From: Devosia sp. SL43 | Lineage (GTDB): Bacteria > Pseudomonadota > Alphaproteobacteria > Rhizobiales > Devosiaceae | Assembly: GCF_021729885.1 (NCBI RefSeq) | Contig: NZ_CP063401.1 | Coordinates: 3,712,501 to 3,776,500 of the forward strand | DNA length: 64,000 bases | Reading direction: 5' to 3' | Shown: positions 27,344 through 35,707 of the stretch, piece by piece | Position numbering within the stretch: the first letter of the stretch is position 1 | Layout of the letters: every line of letters starts with the position of its first letter | Translations under genes and position numbers: made by a program | Notes under the pieces: generated by a model | What the model was told of the DNA's origin: nothing | The model's input: the letters and a program-made list of their open reading frames with translations, nothing else | The model's database searches: none

Positions 27344-28299
27344 TTGTCTCGGACCTTGTAGGGCTTCTGATCCCGCATGAATCGCGCCAGCGCTTCGAGA
27401 TCGGGGTCGCCACCGGGCGGCAGCACGACCTTGAGATTGGCGTAGAGGTCGCCATCGCCATAGAGGCCCTTGCCCTTAAGGCGCAGCGCCTTGGCGGTGT
27501 CGATGCCGGGCGGCAGGTTGAGTTCCACCGAGCCGTCGAGCGTCGGCACCCGTACCTTGGCGCCAAGTACCGCCTCGTAGAGGGTAATCGGCACATCAGT
27601 GCGCAGGTCGGCGCCATCGCGGCGGAACTGCTTGGATTTCTCGAAGCGCACCGTGACCAATGCATCCCCAGGCTCGCCCAGGCCGGGCGACCCCTGGCCC
27701 TTGAGCCGGATCTGCTGGCCTTCCTCGACCTTTTCCGGGAGCTTGACCGACAGCACCTTGCCCGTCGGCATGCGCACCGAGATCGACGCAGACTTGTGGG
27801 CATCCTCCAGCGACACGGTGGCGTTGACCACGATGTCCTCGCCCTTCATCGATCGGCCCGCTCCGGGCCCCGGGCCACCAGCTGCTGCACCGGCAAACGG
27901 ATCCCATTGCGGACCACGTGCGCCAGCGCCAGCTCCGCCGCGCGCCTGGCCGCCAAAGCCGTTCATGAACTCCTTGAGGATGTCCTCGGCTGAAAAACCG
28001 CCCTGCGCCGTGCGTCCACCGCGCTGCCCGCCACCCATGCCGCCCGGATTGAAGCCGGCAAATTTTGGATTGCCGTCGGCATCGATCTCACCGCGATCAA
28101 ATTGCGCCCGCTTGCTCACGTCGTTCAGCAGGTCATAGGCATTGGTCGCCTCGGCAAACTTGCCGTGCGAGGAGGGATCATCCGGGTTCTGGTCGGGGTG
28201 ATACTTCTTGGCCAGCTTGCGATAGGCGGACTTGATGTCCTTTTCGCTTGCCGATCGTGGCACCCCAAGCACGGTATAGGGATCGCGCATTTGGTCCAT
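27340..28299 (-). CDS. DnaJ/CbpA-type co-chaperone
   Basis: The 319-aa protein has an N-terminal J-domain (DPYTVLGVPRSASEKDIKSAY, then KKYHPDQNPDD with the HPD motif). A Gly-rich linker (~85-140) and the two C-terminal substrate-binding beta-domains follow (KGEDIVVNATVSLEDA, QQIRLKGQGSPGLGEPGDAL). It lacks the CxxCxGxG zinc fingers of DnaJ, so it is CbpA-like. It would stimulate DnaK. Its stop codon overlaps that of the Sua5 gene (TTAA). Confidence 0.92.
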   Translation of the reverse strand: MDQMRDPYTVLGVPRSASEKDIKSAYRKLAKKYHPDQNPDDPSSHGKFAEATNAYDLLNDVSKRAQFDRGEIDADGNPKFAGFNPGGMGGGQRGGRTAQGGFSAEDILKEFMNGFGGQARGGAGAGARGPQWDPFAGAAAGGPGPGAGRSMKGEDIVVNATVSLEDAHKSASISVRMPTGKVLSVKLPEKVEEGQQIRLKGQGSPGLGEPGDALVTVRFEKSKQFRRDGADLRTDVPITLYEAVLGAKVRVPTLDGSVELNLPPGIDTAKALRLKGKGLYGDGDLYANLKVVLPPGGDPDLEALARFMRDQKPYKVRDN

Positions 28300-28397
28300 T
28301 CAATGAGTCGGGCGTTGATATGCCCCGGTTTCCTGTCCTATATGGCGACCACCCCCCGCATTGTCCAGTTATGCGCGACGAAGGGATAATATCCACG

Positions 28398-29027
28398 ATG
28401 CTCCAGACCCTGACCGAGCGCCTGTTCGACGACAGCGATCGCACTGACCTCGACCCCTTTGCCGTGTTCGAAGAATGGTTCGCTCTGGCGCAAGAGGCCG
28501 AGCCGAACGATCCCCACGCCCTGGCCCTGGCCACGGTGGACGATCAAGGCATGCCAGACGTCCGCATGGTGCTGCTCAATGCCCGCGACGCCAGGGGCTT
28601 CTGCTTCTTCACCAATTTCGAGAGCGACAAGGGCACGCAGCTGCATACCCACCCCAAGGCCGGGATGCTGATGCATTGGAAGTCGCTGCGCCGGCAGGTG
28701 CGGGTACGTGGGGCGGTCGAGGTCGTATCGACTGAGGAAGCCGATGCCTATTTCGCCAGCCGGCCCCGTGGCAGTCAGATCGCGTCATCGGCCTCCGAAC
28801 AGTCCCGCCCCCTGCTCAGCCGCGAGGCCCTGCTGACCCGCGTGGCGGACCTGACGGCCGAAACCGGTGACGCCCCTGTCGTGCGTCCCGCGCATTGGTC
28901 CGGCTTCCGTATCGTGCCATCGAGTATCGAGTTCTGGAAGGACGGCGAGTTCCGCTTGCACGACCGGGTGCGCTTCACGCGCGAGGCGCCCGATCAACCC
29001 TGGGCCAGCACCAGGCTCTATCCCTGA
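28398..29027 (+). CDS. pdxH: pyridoxamine 5'-phosphate oxidase
   Basis: The 209-aa protein has the FMN and PLP contacts of PdxH: MPDVRMVLLNARDARGFCFF, FTNFESDKGTQL, VRVRGAVEVVS and the C-terminal WKDGEFRLHDRVRFTRE, WASTRLYP. It oxidises PNP or PMP to pyridoxal phosphate. ATG 28398 fits the family's length; the frame is open further upstream over the intergenic space. It is divergent from the J-protein gene. Confidence 0.96.
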   Translation: MLQTLTERLFDDSDRTDLDPFAVFEEWFALAQEAEPNDPHALALATVDDQGMPDVRMVLLNARDARGFCFFTNFESDKGTQLHTHPKAGMLMHWKSLRRQVRVRGAVEVVSTEEADAYFASRPRGSQIASSASEQSRPLLSREALLTRVADLTAETGDAPVVRPAHWSGFRIVPSSIEFWKDGEFRLHDRVRFTREAPDQPWASTRLYP

Positions 29028-29100
29028 GAAATTGATTTTACTTCGCCTTCCCAATCCACGGTGCCTCGCATAAAACCTTGGTGGGGCTTGGGGATCGGGC

Positions 29101-30315
29101 ATGGTCTTTGGTGCTGAGACGGAGCAGCCGGTTTCGGTGGTTTTCACTGGAACGCGGAAAGAGCTTGGTGGGATGCTGTTGCGCGGTTACGCGCTGCTGA
29201 TCCCTACGATTGGTCTTTATCGATTTTGGCTTACGACCTGGAAGCGTCGCTTCTACTGGTCGCACACCGCCATCGATGGCGACTCCCTCGAATATACCGG
29301 CAATGCCGTGCAGCTGCTGATGGGCTTCCTGATGGCCCTGGCCATCTTCATTCCGCTCTATGGCCTGTTTTTCTATCTCTCGACCCAGTCGACTGACGCC
29401 GTGCTTGCCGGCTATGGCGGCGCCGCCGTCATGCTCTGGTTCCTGGTGGGTTACGCCATCTACCGCGCCCGCGATTTCCGGCTGTCGCGTACGTTGTGGC
29501 GGGGTATCCGCTTCGATCAGGCCGGCAGCGCCTGGGCCTATGCCTTGCGCCGGTTCGGCTGGACGGTGCTGATGGGCATCACGCTGGGGCTGGTCTACCC
29601 CTTCATGGCAGTCAATCTCTGGCGCTATCGTTACACCCATAGCTGGTTTGGCGATCGCCAGTTCAGCTTCACCGGCAGTTGGAAGAGCCTGGCGGCGCCG
29701 TATTACGTCTGCTGGTTGCTGAGCGCCGTCATTGGCGGTGTGACGCTGGGTATGGCCTCCTCGTCCGGCGGGATATCCGCCTCGGGACAAATCAACGAGA
29801 TCGGCTACTTCGTCTTCGCCTGCGGGGCGTTGCCGATTGGACTGCTGGTCCTCTTCTACCAGTCGCGCGAGTGGACGCGCATGTGGTCTGCTGTTCGGCT
29901 CGGGCAGGCGGCCCTCACCATCAAGATCAGGTTCCGCGATCTGGTCGGTCAGTATGCGCTCTTCTCGTTGGCGCTGGGCGGGGTCTATCTGGCCCTAGCC
30001 ATTGGCGGGTTTATTGTGCTGGGCTTGTCGGCCAGCGGCGCCTTCGCCGATGGTAGCTTCGATCCTGCGGTCTTCTTCCAGTATCTCCGCAGCAGCTTTG
30101 TCGTGCTGGTGCTGGTCGTGTTTGGCTACCTGCTGATCCTGGGCGCCTTCGCCATGATGAGCGAGCTGTTCCTGGGGCTCGGCTTCTGGAAGCTGGTGGC
30201 CAAGGGCGCTACCATTTCCGGTGCGACATCGCTGCGCACAGTGCATGCCCGCGGCGAGGATATCGCCCTTGGCGGTGAAGGTCTGGCCGATGCGCTCAAT
30301 GTAGGGGCCTACTGA
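29101..30315 (+). CDS. DUF898 (YjgN-like) membrane protein
   Basis: The 404-aa protein has the DUF898 layout: FTGTRKELGGMLLRGYALL, RFWLTTWKRRFYWSHTAIDG, a repeated domain with RYTHSWFGDRQFSFTGSW, and about eight to ten membrane helices. The function is unknown. It overlaps the M48 peptidase gene by one base (TGATG), an arrangement seen in other Proteobacteria that suggests a joint membrane proteostasis or surface role. Confidence 0.88.
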   Translation: MVFGAETEQPVSVVFTGTRKELGGMLLRGYALLIPTIGLYRFWLTTWKRRFYWSHTAIDGDSLEYTGNAVQLLMGFLMALAIFIPLYGLFFYLSTQSTDAVLAGYGGAAVMLWFLVGYAIYRARDFRLSRTLWRGIRFDQAGSAWAYALRRFGWTVLMGITLGLVYPFMAVNLWRYRYTHSWFGDRQFSFTGSWKSLAAPYYVCWLLSAVIGGVTLGMASSSGGISASGQINEIGYFVFACGALPIGLLVLFYQSREWTRMWSAVRLGQAALTIKIRFRDLVGQYALFSLALGGVYLALAIGGFIVLGLSASGAFADGSFDPAVFFQYLRSSFVVLVLVVFGYLLILGAFAMMSELFLGLGFWKLVAKGATISGATSLRTVHARGEDIALGGEGLADALNVGAY

Positions 30316-31502
30316 TGTCAATTGCGGGCCGATACTACAATGGTGCCGTTGCCGAAGTCTGGCCCGTCGGGCTGGACTACGAAGCTCTCGACAATGTCGG
30401 CACGCTGGTGATCCGCAATGCGCAGACTCAGGTCGAGTTGGCCCGTTGGTCGGCGGCCGATCTCTTCGCCGTGCATGGTCGCGCCGACGAATTGCGCATC
30501 GGCGCAAGTTCGCAGCCATCAGGCGCGCGCGTCGTTGTCGCAGGCGCTGAGGAGATCGCTCGCATCCACGCCACCATCCCCGCTCTGGGCGAGAAGCATC
30601 GGCTCGATAGGTGGGTCCAGGTCCGCATTGCCGCCACCGCGACGGTCGCTCTCGCAGCGGTGATCGTGGCTTACCTTTTCGGTGTACCCATCATCGCCAA
30701 TCGCGTTGTCGGCCTGCTGCCGCCGGCATGGGAAAAGAACCTCGGCGACACCGCCGCCGCACAAATGGAAGCCAGCCTCGCCGAAGGCACCGACTTCCGG
30801 GTCTGCGATACAAATCCCAACAGCCTCGCCAACAAGGCCATCGCCCGCTTTGGCGCGCAGGCGCTGGAGGGCTCCGGTTCGCCCTTCACGCTCGACATCA
30901 AGGTCGTCAAATCCGACATCCCGAACGCCTTCGCACTGCCAGGCGGCAAGGTCTATTTCTTCTCGGCCCTACTAGATCGAGCCGAGCGGCAGGACGAGTT
31001 TGCCGGCGTGCTGGCCCACGAAGTCGGTCACGTCGCCTATCATCACGGCATGGAGCAGCTGATCTCTACCGCCGGCACCGGCGCACTGATCGGCTTCATC
31101 CTGGGCGACATGACGGGTTTCTCCGTGGCAGCCAGCCTTGGCGCGACCATCATCGACACCAGCTTCTCGCGCGATGCCGAGCGCCAGGCCGATGATTTCG
31201 CAGCGCAAGTCGCACAGCGGCTCGGCTTCAAGCCGGCAGGTGTTGCCGACCTATTGCTGCGCGTGGGCGAAGACGATGACTTCTCGCGCGCACTGGCCTT
31301 GTTCAGCACGCATCCGCTGACCGAAGATCGTAAGCTTGCATTGGAGGCGCTGACGGTCGCCAACACGGCCGAGGTGGCACTGCCCTTCACCGATGCCGAG
31401 TGGCAGGCCATCAGGACCATGTGCGGTGGCAGCGAAGCGCCGCCGGAGGTCAATCCGGACGAGCCGGGTCCCCGCCAAGGCGGCAAGACCAAGAACAAAT
31501 AG
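30315..31502 (+). CDS. M48 family metallopeptidase
   Basis: The 395-aa protein has an N-terminal domain (~1-90) and one membrane helix at ~107-127 (ATVALAAVIVAYLFGVPII). The peptidase domain follows, with VLAHEVGHVAYHHGMEQL (HExxH zinc motif) and SFSRDAERQADDFA (third ligand Glu). NAFALPGGKVYFFSALL is typical of M48/BepA-like enzymes. It is translationally coupled to the DUF898 gene and probably degrades or handles envelope proteins. Confidence 0.92.
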   Translation: MSIAGRYYNGAVAEVWPVGLDYEALDNVGTLVIRNAQTQVELARWSAADLFAVHGRADELRIGASSQPSGARVVVAGAEEIARIHATIPALGEKHRLDRWVQVRIAATATVALAAVIVAYLFGVPIIANRVVGLLPPAWEKNLGDTAAAQMEASLAEGTDFRVCDTNPNSLANKAIARFGAQALEGSGSPFTLDIKVVKSDIPNAFALPGGKVYFFSALLDRAERQDEFAGVLAHEVGHVAYHHGMEQLISTAGTGALIGFILGDMTGFSVAASLGATIIDTSFSRDAERQADDFAAQVAQRLGFKPAGVADLLLRVGEDDDFSRALALFSTHPLTEDRKLALEALTVANTAEVALPFTDAEWQAIRTMCGGSEAPPEVNPDEPGPRQGGKTKNK

Positions 31503-31591
31503 TTTTCCAATGGTCTCGAAGGCCGGAATGTTCAAATTCGCGCAACACCTTGGCGCTATACAGGTCACTCGGGTTCTTTGACGGCGGCACC

Positions 31592-32437
31592 TTGCGCATA
31601 CTGATCCGGACATCGAAATGGTCCATCTGGGCGCGCCGGCTGGGCAGCGTCGCGGGTCCGCTCGTCATCATTTCCGTTGCCCTCCATCGCTTTCGCTTGA
31701 TCACGAGCGACTTGTTCCTGGTCGCCGCCGCAGCAGCTTGCATCGTGGCGCTGGCGGCGCTGCTGGTGTCGCTGATCGCGCTGGCTCGCCTGTGGCAGAC
31801 GGGCGATCAGGGTTGGTCGCGCGCTTTGACAGGTCTTGTCTTCGGCCTGCTCTGCCTTGCGCCCTTCGCCTGGTATGGCAACCTCGCCATGCGCTACCCC
31901 GCTGTCACGGACATCGCCACGATCGATCGCGGTCTGATGCCGCTCGTCTTCGAGCCGGGCACCGCCGCGATGCCGCCGCCCAAGCTGCTGACGACAGCTG
32001 AAATGGCTGCGGTGTTTCCTAATGTCGAAACCCGCACCTATCCACTCGGGCAGACGCAGACCTTTGCCCTGGTGCAGGCGCTGGTCGCCGACAATGGCTG
32101 GGATATTCGGCTATTGCGCGAACCGACCGATACTTTTGGTCCAGCCCAGATCAACGCCCAGATCATGACCATTCCCGGCTGGCGCGAAGAGGCGGTGGTG
32201 CGGGTGACCGGCACGGCCACGACCTCGACGGTCGATATGCGTTCCGCTTCGCTCAATGCCATCCACGATTTCGGCGCCAACGGCCTTCGCATCGAGGATT
32301 TCCTGTCGGCGCTGGACGACGCGGTGACCACGCTGCTGCGGGACAATCCCAACGCCAACCAACCCGTAGAGGTTGAACCGGAAGACGAGGCTGGTGAGGA
32401 CGAGACAGCAGCCGACGGTGAAGCAGAGGCCACCTGA
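31592..32437 (+). CDS. DUF1499 domain membrane protein
   Basis: The 281-aa protein has three hydrophobic helices in the first ~100 residues (GSVAGPLVIISVALH, LFLVAAAAACIVALAALLVS, GLVFGLLCLAPFAW). A periplasmic DUF1499 domain (FGPAQINAQIMTIPG, VDMRSASLNAIHDFGANGLR) and an acidic tail rich in E and D follow. Function unknown. The start is uncertain: no ATG fits, and TTG 31592 (RILIRTSKWSIWARRLG) gives the usual N-terminus. Confidence 0.75.
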   Translation: MRILIRTSKWSIWARRLGSVAGPLVIISVALHRFRLITSDLFLVAAAAACIVALAALLVSLIALARLWQTGDQGWSRALTGLVFGLLCLAPFAWYGNLAMRYPAVTDIATIDRGLMPLVFEPGTAAMPPPKLLTTAEMAAVFPNVETRTYPLGQTQTFALVQALVADNGWDIRLLREPTDTFGPAQINAQIMTIPGWREEAVVRVTGTATTSTVDMRSASLNAIHDFGANGLRIEDFLSALDDAVTTLLRDNPNANQPVEVEPEDEAGEDETAADGEAEAT

Positions 32438-32439
32438 GC

Positions 32440-33342
32440 TCAGCGCGGCGCGATTCTCGTGCCGAACACGCCACGCGATACGCTCAGCCGCCCCAGCATC
32501 TCCAGATACTCGACATGCGCCATGATCGTCATGCGCGCCGCCAGCCGGACCGGCAGAGGCTGCGTCGGATAAATCCGGTCGACTATCTGCGGGACGTTGC
32601 GGGCTCCTTCCTGCACCGCCGCGATCACCTGTCCGTTCCGCATCTCGCGGTGCGCCCGCAGCGCCGCAGCATATCCCGGGCCGTCTGCGATTGGCCCGCC
32701 ATGGGCAGGCACATAGCTGGCGTGGGGCAGGGCGATAACCTTGTCGAGTGACGCGAAATAGTCGGCCATTGAGCCATCGGGCACGGCGATCAGCGTCGAG
32801 TTCCAGCCCATCACGTGATCGCCGCTGAACAGGATATCGCCGAATCCAAAAGCAAGGTGGTTCGCGCAATGGCCGGGTGTCGCGTGCACGGATAATCTGA
32901 CATCGCCCGCCTCAATGATCTCTCCATCGACCAGTGTCCGGTCTGGCACCAGATCCCAATCGCAGGAGCTGCGTATCGGATTGCGCTCGAATCGCCGCAA
33001 CGGCCGCGACAGTCGGTGCGGCCCGCCAAACCATAGCGGGGCGCCAAGCTGCCTGGCCAACTGCGCGGCCGATGCGCTGTGATCGCGGTGGGTATGCGTC
33101 AGGATGATGGCATCCACCCTGCGCCCCGCAATGGCCCGCTCCAGTGCGGCCAGATGTGCGGGATCGTCCGGCCCCGGATCGACCACGACAAGCCGCTCGT
33201 GGCCCAGCAGAAAACTGTTGGTGCCGGTGAAGGTGTAGGCGCCTGCATTGGGTGCGGTGACGCGCAGTAATCCTGGCGCCACCGGCACCGCCATGCCCGT
33301 CTTTGGGTCGAATTGCGTATTGAAGACGAGGGGCGCGGCCAT
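32440..33342 (-). CDS. MBL-fold metallo-hydrolase (LACTB2-like)
   Basis: The 300-aa protein has the binuclear zinc motif LTHTHRDHSASAAQLA (HxHxDH), the later ligands in HATPGHCANHLAFGF and FSGDHVMGW, and a C-terminal winged-helix-like part (AHREMRNGQVIAAVQEGA). Members include LACTB2-like nucleases and thioesterase/lactonase-type enzymes; the substrate is not clear. ATG 33342 is preferred to a GTG at 33351. It is convergent with the DUF1499 gene with a 2-bp gap. Confidence 0.88.
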   Translation of the reverse strand: MAAPLVFNTQFDPKTGMAVPVAPGLLRVTAPNAGAYTFTGTNSFLLGHERLVVVDPGPDDPAHLAALERAIAGRRVDAIILTHTHRDHSASAAQLARQLGAPLWFGGPHRLSRPLRRFERNPIRSSCDWDLVPDRTLVDGEIIEAGDVRLSVHATPGHCANHLAFGFGDILFSGDHVMGWNSTLIAVPDGSMADYFASLDKVIALPHASYVPAHGGPIADGPGYAAALRAHREMRNGQVIAAVQEGARNVPQIVDRIYPTQPLPVRLAARMTIMAHVEYLEMLGRLSVSRGVFGTRIAPR

Positions 33343-33439
33343 TGCACTCACGGGGACGGCGGAATAAGACGTTTGTGACGCGAACTGATGCGTGTCCCGG
33401 GAGGGGATGCCGGTTCGCCTTTAGCATGGAAGGTATGAA

Positions 33440-34054
33440 ATGGCCGTCACTTTGACCACGCCCAACACGCTGCTGGGCCTCTACCAGCCCAAGGGCGACG
33501 CTGCCAAGCTGGCGTCCAATCTCGCAACGGTCGTGCTTGGCACGCTGCTCATCACCATCTGCGCCAAGATCAACGTGCCGGTCTGGCCGGTTCCGGTGAC
33601 ACTGCAGGGCTTTGCCATCGCTGCCCTGTCTGCTGCCTTCGGCATGCGCATCGGCGTTGCCACCGTGGCGCTCTATCTCGTTGAAGGCGCCTTCGGCCTT
33701 CCCGTGTTCGCCGGCGCTTCTGCAGGTATCCCCTATCTGATGGGCCCGACGGGCGGCTTTCTCTTCGGCTTCCTGGTGATGGCCGCCATCATCGGCTTCG
33801 CCGCCGATCGTGGTGCCTCCGGCAAGCCGCTGACCCTGTTCATCGCCATGGTCGTCGCCGACGCCGTGCTGCTCGTCCTGGGCTTTGCCTGGCTGATGGC
33901 TCTGGCTGGCAATGCCGGCTGGATCGACCAGAACGATGTTGTCGGCTCCGCTTTCCGCGGCGCCATCCAGCCCTTCGTGGTCTGGGACATCCTCAAGATG
34001 GCTTTGGCCGCGCTGACCGTTACCGGCGCCTGGAACCTCCTCTCCAAGCGCTGA
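33440..34054 (+). CDS. bioY: biotin transporter BioY (ECF S component)
   Basis: The 204-aa protein has six hydrophobic helices and the BioY blocks NVPVWPVPVTLQGFAIAAL, AGIPYLMGPTGGFLFGFL and the C-terminal FVVWDILKMALAAL. It is the substrate-binding membrane part of a biotin uptake system. No BioM or BioN gene is adjacent, so it either works alone or with energising units encoded elsewhere. Biotin supply matters for the biotin carboxylase at 47.9-51.5 kb. GGAAGG lies 8 nt before the ATG. Confidence 0.95.
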   Translation: MAVTLTTPNTLLGLYQPKGDAAKLASNLATVVLGTLLITICAKINVPVWPVPVTLQGFAIAALSAAFGMRIGVATVALYLVEGAFGLPVFAGASAGIPYLMGPTGGFLFGFLVMAAIIGFAADRGASGKPLTLFIAMVVADAVLLVLGFAWLMALAGNAGWIDQNDVVGSAFRGAIQPFVVWDILKMALAALTVTGAWNLLSKR

Positions 34055-34073
34055 GCCGCTTCAATCCTTCAAG

Positions 34074-34106
34074 AGGGCCGGCCCAGGTGGCCGGCCTTCG
34101 CTTTTT
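34074..34106 (+). terminator. intrinsic terminator after bioY
   Basis: GGCCGGCC (34076-34083), a 5-nt loop, GGCCGGCC (34089-34096) and then TTCGC and a T5 run form a strong GC hairpin, 20 bp after the bioY stop codon. It lies 13 bp before the next gene on the same strand. Confidence 0.85.
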
Positions 34107-34118
34107 CCGCGAGACACT

Positions 34119-34814
34119 ATGCCGGTAACCCCATGGACCCTGCTTGATACGGCCACCGTGCCAGGCGGGGAGGGCGACCTCCGCCTGATGCGCCGCGGCA
34201 GCGAATTCTCCATCATGGCTGGCTCGACCTCTCTGATGAACAGCCGGATGAGCGGTTCCGAGGAGGCCCTGGCCAACCTGTCCTGGGATCGGATCAAGGG
34301 CCGTGCCCGACCCCACATGCTGATCGGCGGCCTCGGCATGGGCTTTACGCTTCGCGCCGCCCTGGCGGTGCTGCCGCCAGATGCCCGGATCACGGTCGCC
34401 GAACTGGTGCCCGCCGTCGTCGCCTGGGCCCGCGGACCTATGGCCGAGGTGTTCGGCACTTGCCTCTCCGACCCGCGCGTCACCATTCGAGAGGGCGATG
34501 TCGGGGCGTTGCTCAATGGCGAAAAGCTCTATGACGCCATCCTGCTCGATGTCGACAATGGTCCCGAGGGCCTGACCCGCGACGCCAATGACAAGCTCTA
34601 CACCGTCGCTGGTCTCCGCCGCACGTTGCGCGCCATGCGGGATAGAGGCGTGCTTGCAGTATGGTCGTCCCACACCAGCGCCCCCTTCACCAAGCGGTTG
34701 GTCAGCGCCGGCTTCGCTGTTGAGGAAGCTAAGGTCCGTGCCCGTGGCACCAGTGGCGGCGAACGCCATCACATCTGGCTGGCGACCCAGGCCAGACCCG
34801 CGTCCCGCGCCTAG
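34119..34814 (+). CDS. spermidine synthase-like SAM-dependent methyltransferase-fold protein
   Basis: The 231-aa protein has a Rossmann methyltransferase-type nucleotide site (HMLIGGLGMGFTLRAAL, ITVAELVPAVVAWAR, REGDVGALL) and the block YDAILLDVDNGPEGLT found in spermidine synthase-like proteins. It lacks the full polyamine-binding N-terminal domain, so true spermidine synthase activity is doubtful. The substrate is unknown. Its stop shares CTAG with the stop of the convergent cupin gene. Confidence 0.78.
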   Translation: MPVTPWTLLDTATVPGGEGDLRLMRRGSEFSIMAGSTSLMNSRMSGSEEALANLSWDRIKGRARPHMLIGGLGMGFTLRAALAVLPPDARITVAELVPAVVAWARGPMAEVFGTCLSDPRVTIREGDVGALLNGEKLYDAILLDVDNGPEGLTRDANDKLYTVAGLRRTLRAMRDRGVLAVWSSHTSAPFTKRLVSAGFAVEEAKVRARGTSGGERHHIWLATQARPASRA

Positions 34815-35182
34815 ATCAGCACGACGCTTTCCTGCTCGTTCGGGTCGGTCCGTGCGATGATGGCGCGGGCGATCCTGTCGGTCGGATTGAACGGCTGGTG
34901 CGGCACGCCTGCGGGAATGTAGACGTAGTCGCCCTCATGCACCTCGTCGGTGAATTCCAGATTTGGGCCGTGATGGAACGACGTCGATCCCTCGAGCTGG
35001 AAAATCGCCGTCTCATGCGCCTCGTGATAGTGCGGCTTGGCTTTCGCGCCGGGCGGAATGACCAGCAGGTGCATGCAGATGCCCGACGATCCGGCGGTTT
35101 CCGCCGACACGCCCGAGAAATAATTGAGCCCCTGCTTGCCATGAAACGCGGCTCCGCCACGGATCACCTTGCATTCCTTCAT
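34811..35182 (-). CDS. cupin domain protein
   Basis: The 123-aa protein is a single conserved beta-barrel cupin. Motif 1 is PGAKAKPHYHEAHETAIFQ, with metal ligands H, H and E, and motif 2 is GDYVYIPAGVPHQPFN. It may be an isomerase, dioxygenase or sugar-binding protein; the substrate cannot be told. ATG 35182 has a GAGGCG-like site upstream. The 4-bp CTAG overlap with the methyltransferase-like gene leaves no room for separate terminators. Confidence 0.82.
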   Translation of the reverse strand: MKECKVIRGGAAFHGKQGLNYFSGVSAETAGSSGICMHLLVIPPGAKAKPHYHEAHETAIFQLEGSTSFHHGPNLEFTDEVHEGDYVYIPAGVPHQPFNPTDRIARAIIARTDPNEQESVVLI

Positions 35183-35254
35183 CTGCGCCTCCCCTGCAAT
35201 GTCGTGACTATCGCAGATGTCGGGACGGCCCAAAAGCCGCAAGCACCTGGACAA

Positions 35255-35285
35255 CAAAAACCCCAGCCTCTTGCGAGACCGGGGT
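35255..35285 (-). terminator. intrinsic terminator after tRNA-Pro
   Basis: On the minus strand an 11-bp stem (ACCCCGGTCTC pairing with GAGGCTGGGGT, two wobble pairs) closed by a GCAA tetraloop is followed by TTTT. It begins 5 nt past the 3' end of tRNA-Pro and separates it from the cupin gene. Confidence 0.88.
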
Positions 35286-35289
35286 TGAT

Positions 35290-35366
35290 TGGTCGGAGTA
35301 GAGTGATTCGAACACTCGACCCCCTGCTCCCGAAGCAGGTGCGCTACCAGGCTGCGCTATACTCCG
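35290..35366 (-). tRNA. tRNA-Pro (anticodon CGG)
   Basis: The 77-nt sequence including the encoded CCA folds as a cloverleaf. The acceptor CGGAGTA pairs with TACTCCG, the anticodon stem CCTGC/GCAGG encloses the loop TTCGGGA (anticodon CGG), and the T-arm is GAGTGTTCGAATCACTC. It decodes CCG proline codons, which are frequent in this GC-rich genome. Confidence 0.96.
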
Positions 35367-35547
35367 TCAGGTGCCGCGATACGGGATTTGATATGGATTA
35401 GACGACCCGTAAGGCCGTCGTCGCCAATCGCGATGGGGCGGGTTATAGCCGCGCTTGCTTGCGTGTTCAAGCGCTTCGGCGCGGGTTTTTCCGCGCGGTT
35501 TCACTGTGTTGCGAAGCGCAGGCAAACCGTGTAGGAACCGCCGCGAT

Positions 35548-35622
35548 TGGGGTGTCGCCAAGTGGTAAGGCACCGGTTTTTGGTACCGGCATTCCTAGGT
35601 TCGAATCCTAGCACCCCAGCCA
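35548..35622 (+). tRNA. tRNA-Gln (anticodon TTG)
   Basis: The 75-nt sequence including the encoded CCA folds as a cloverleaf. The acceptor TGGGGTG pairs with CACCCCA, the anticodon stem CCGGT/ACCGG encloses the loop TTTTGGT (anticodon TTG), and the T-arm is CTAGGTTCGAATCCTAG. It is transcribed away from tRNA-Pro, 181 bp apart. No integrase or attachment-site repeat is seen next to it. Confidence 0.96.
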
Positions 35623-35707
35623 GCGTCTAGCACCATTGTCCTGCAGCGGGCGAAACAGGCGGGCGCCGCTCCGGTCAAGGGCAGCCCAGTCCAACTTTCG
35701 CGCTGCG

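Noticed and set aside
33343-33439. BioR or biotin-linked operator upstream of bioY
   Set aside because: No clear TTATMKATAA-type palindrome was found in the short upstream space, so no site is claimed.
35290-35622. tRNA pair as integration site of a genomic island
   Set aside because: No integrase, no direct repeat of a tRNA 3' end and no change of gene style was seen nearby; the quinate locus beside it looks like ordinary chromosome.
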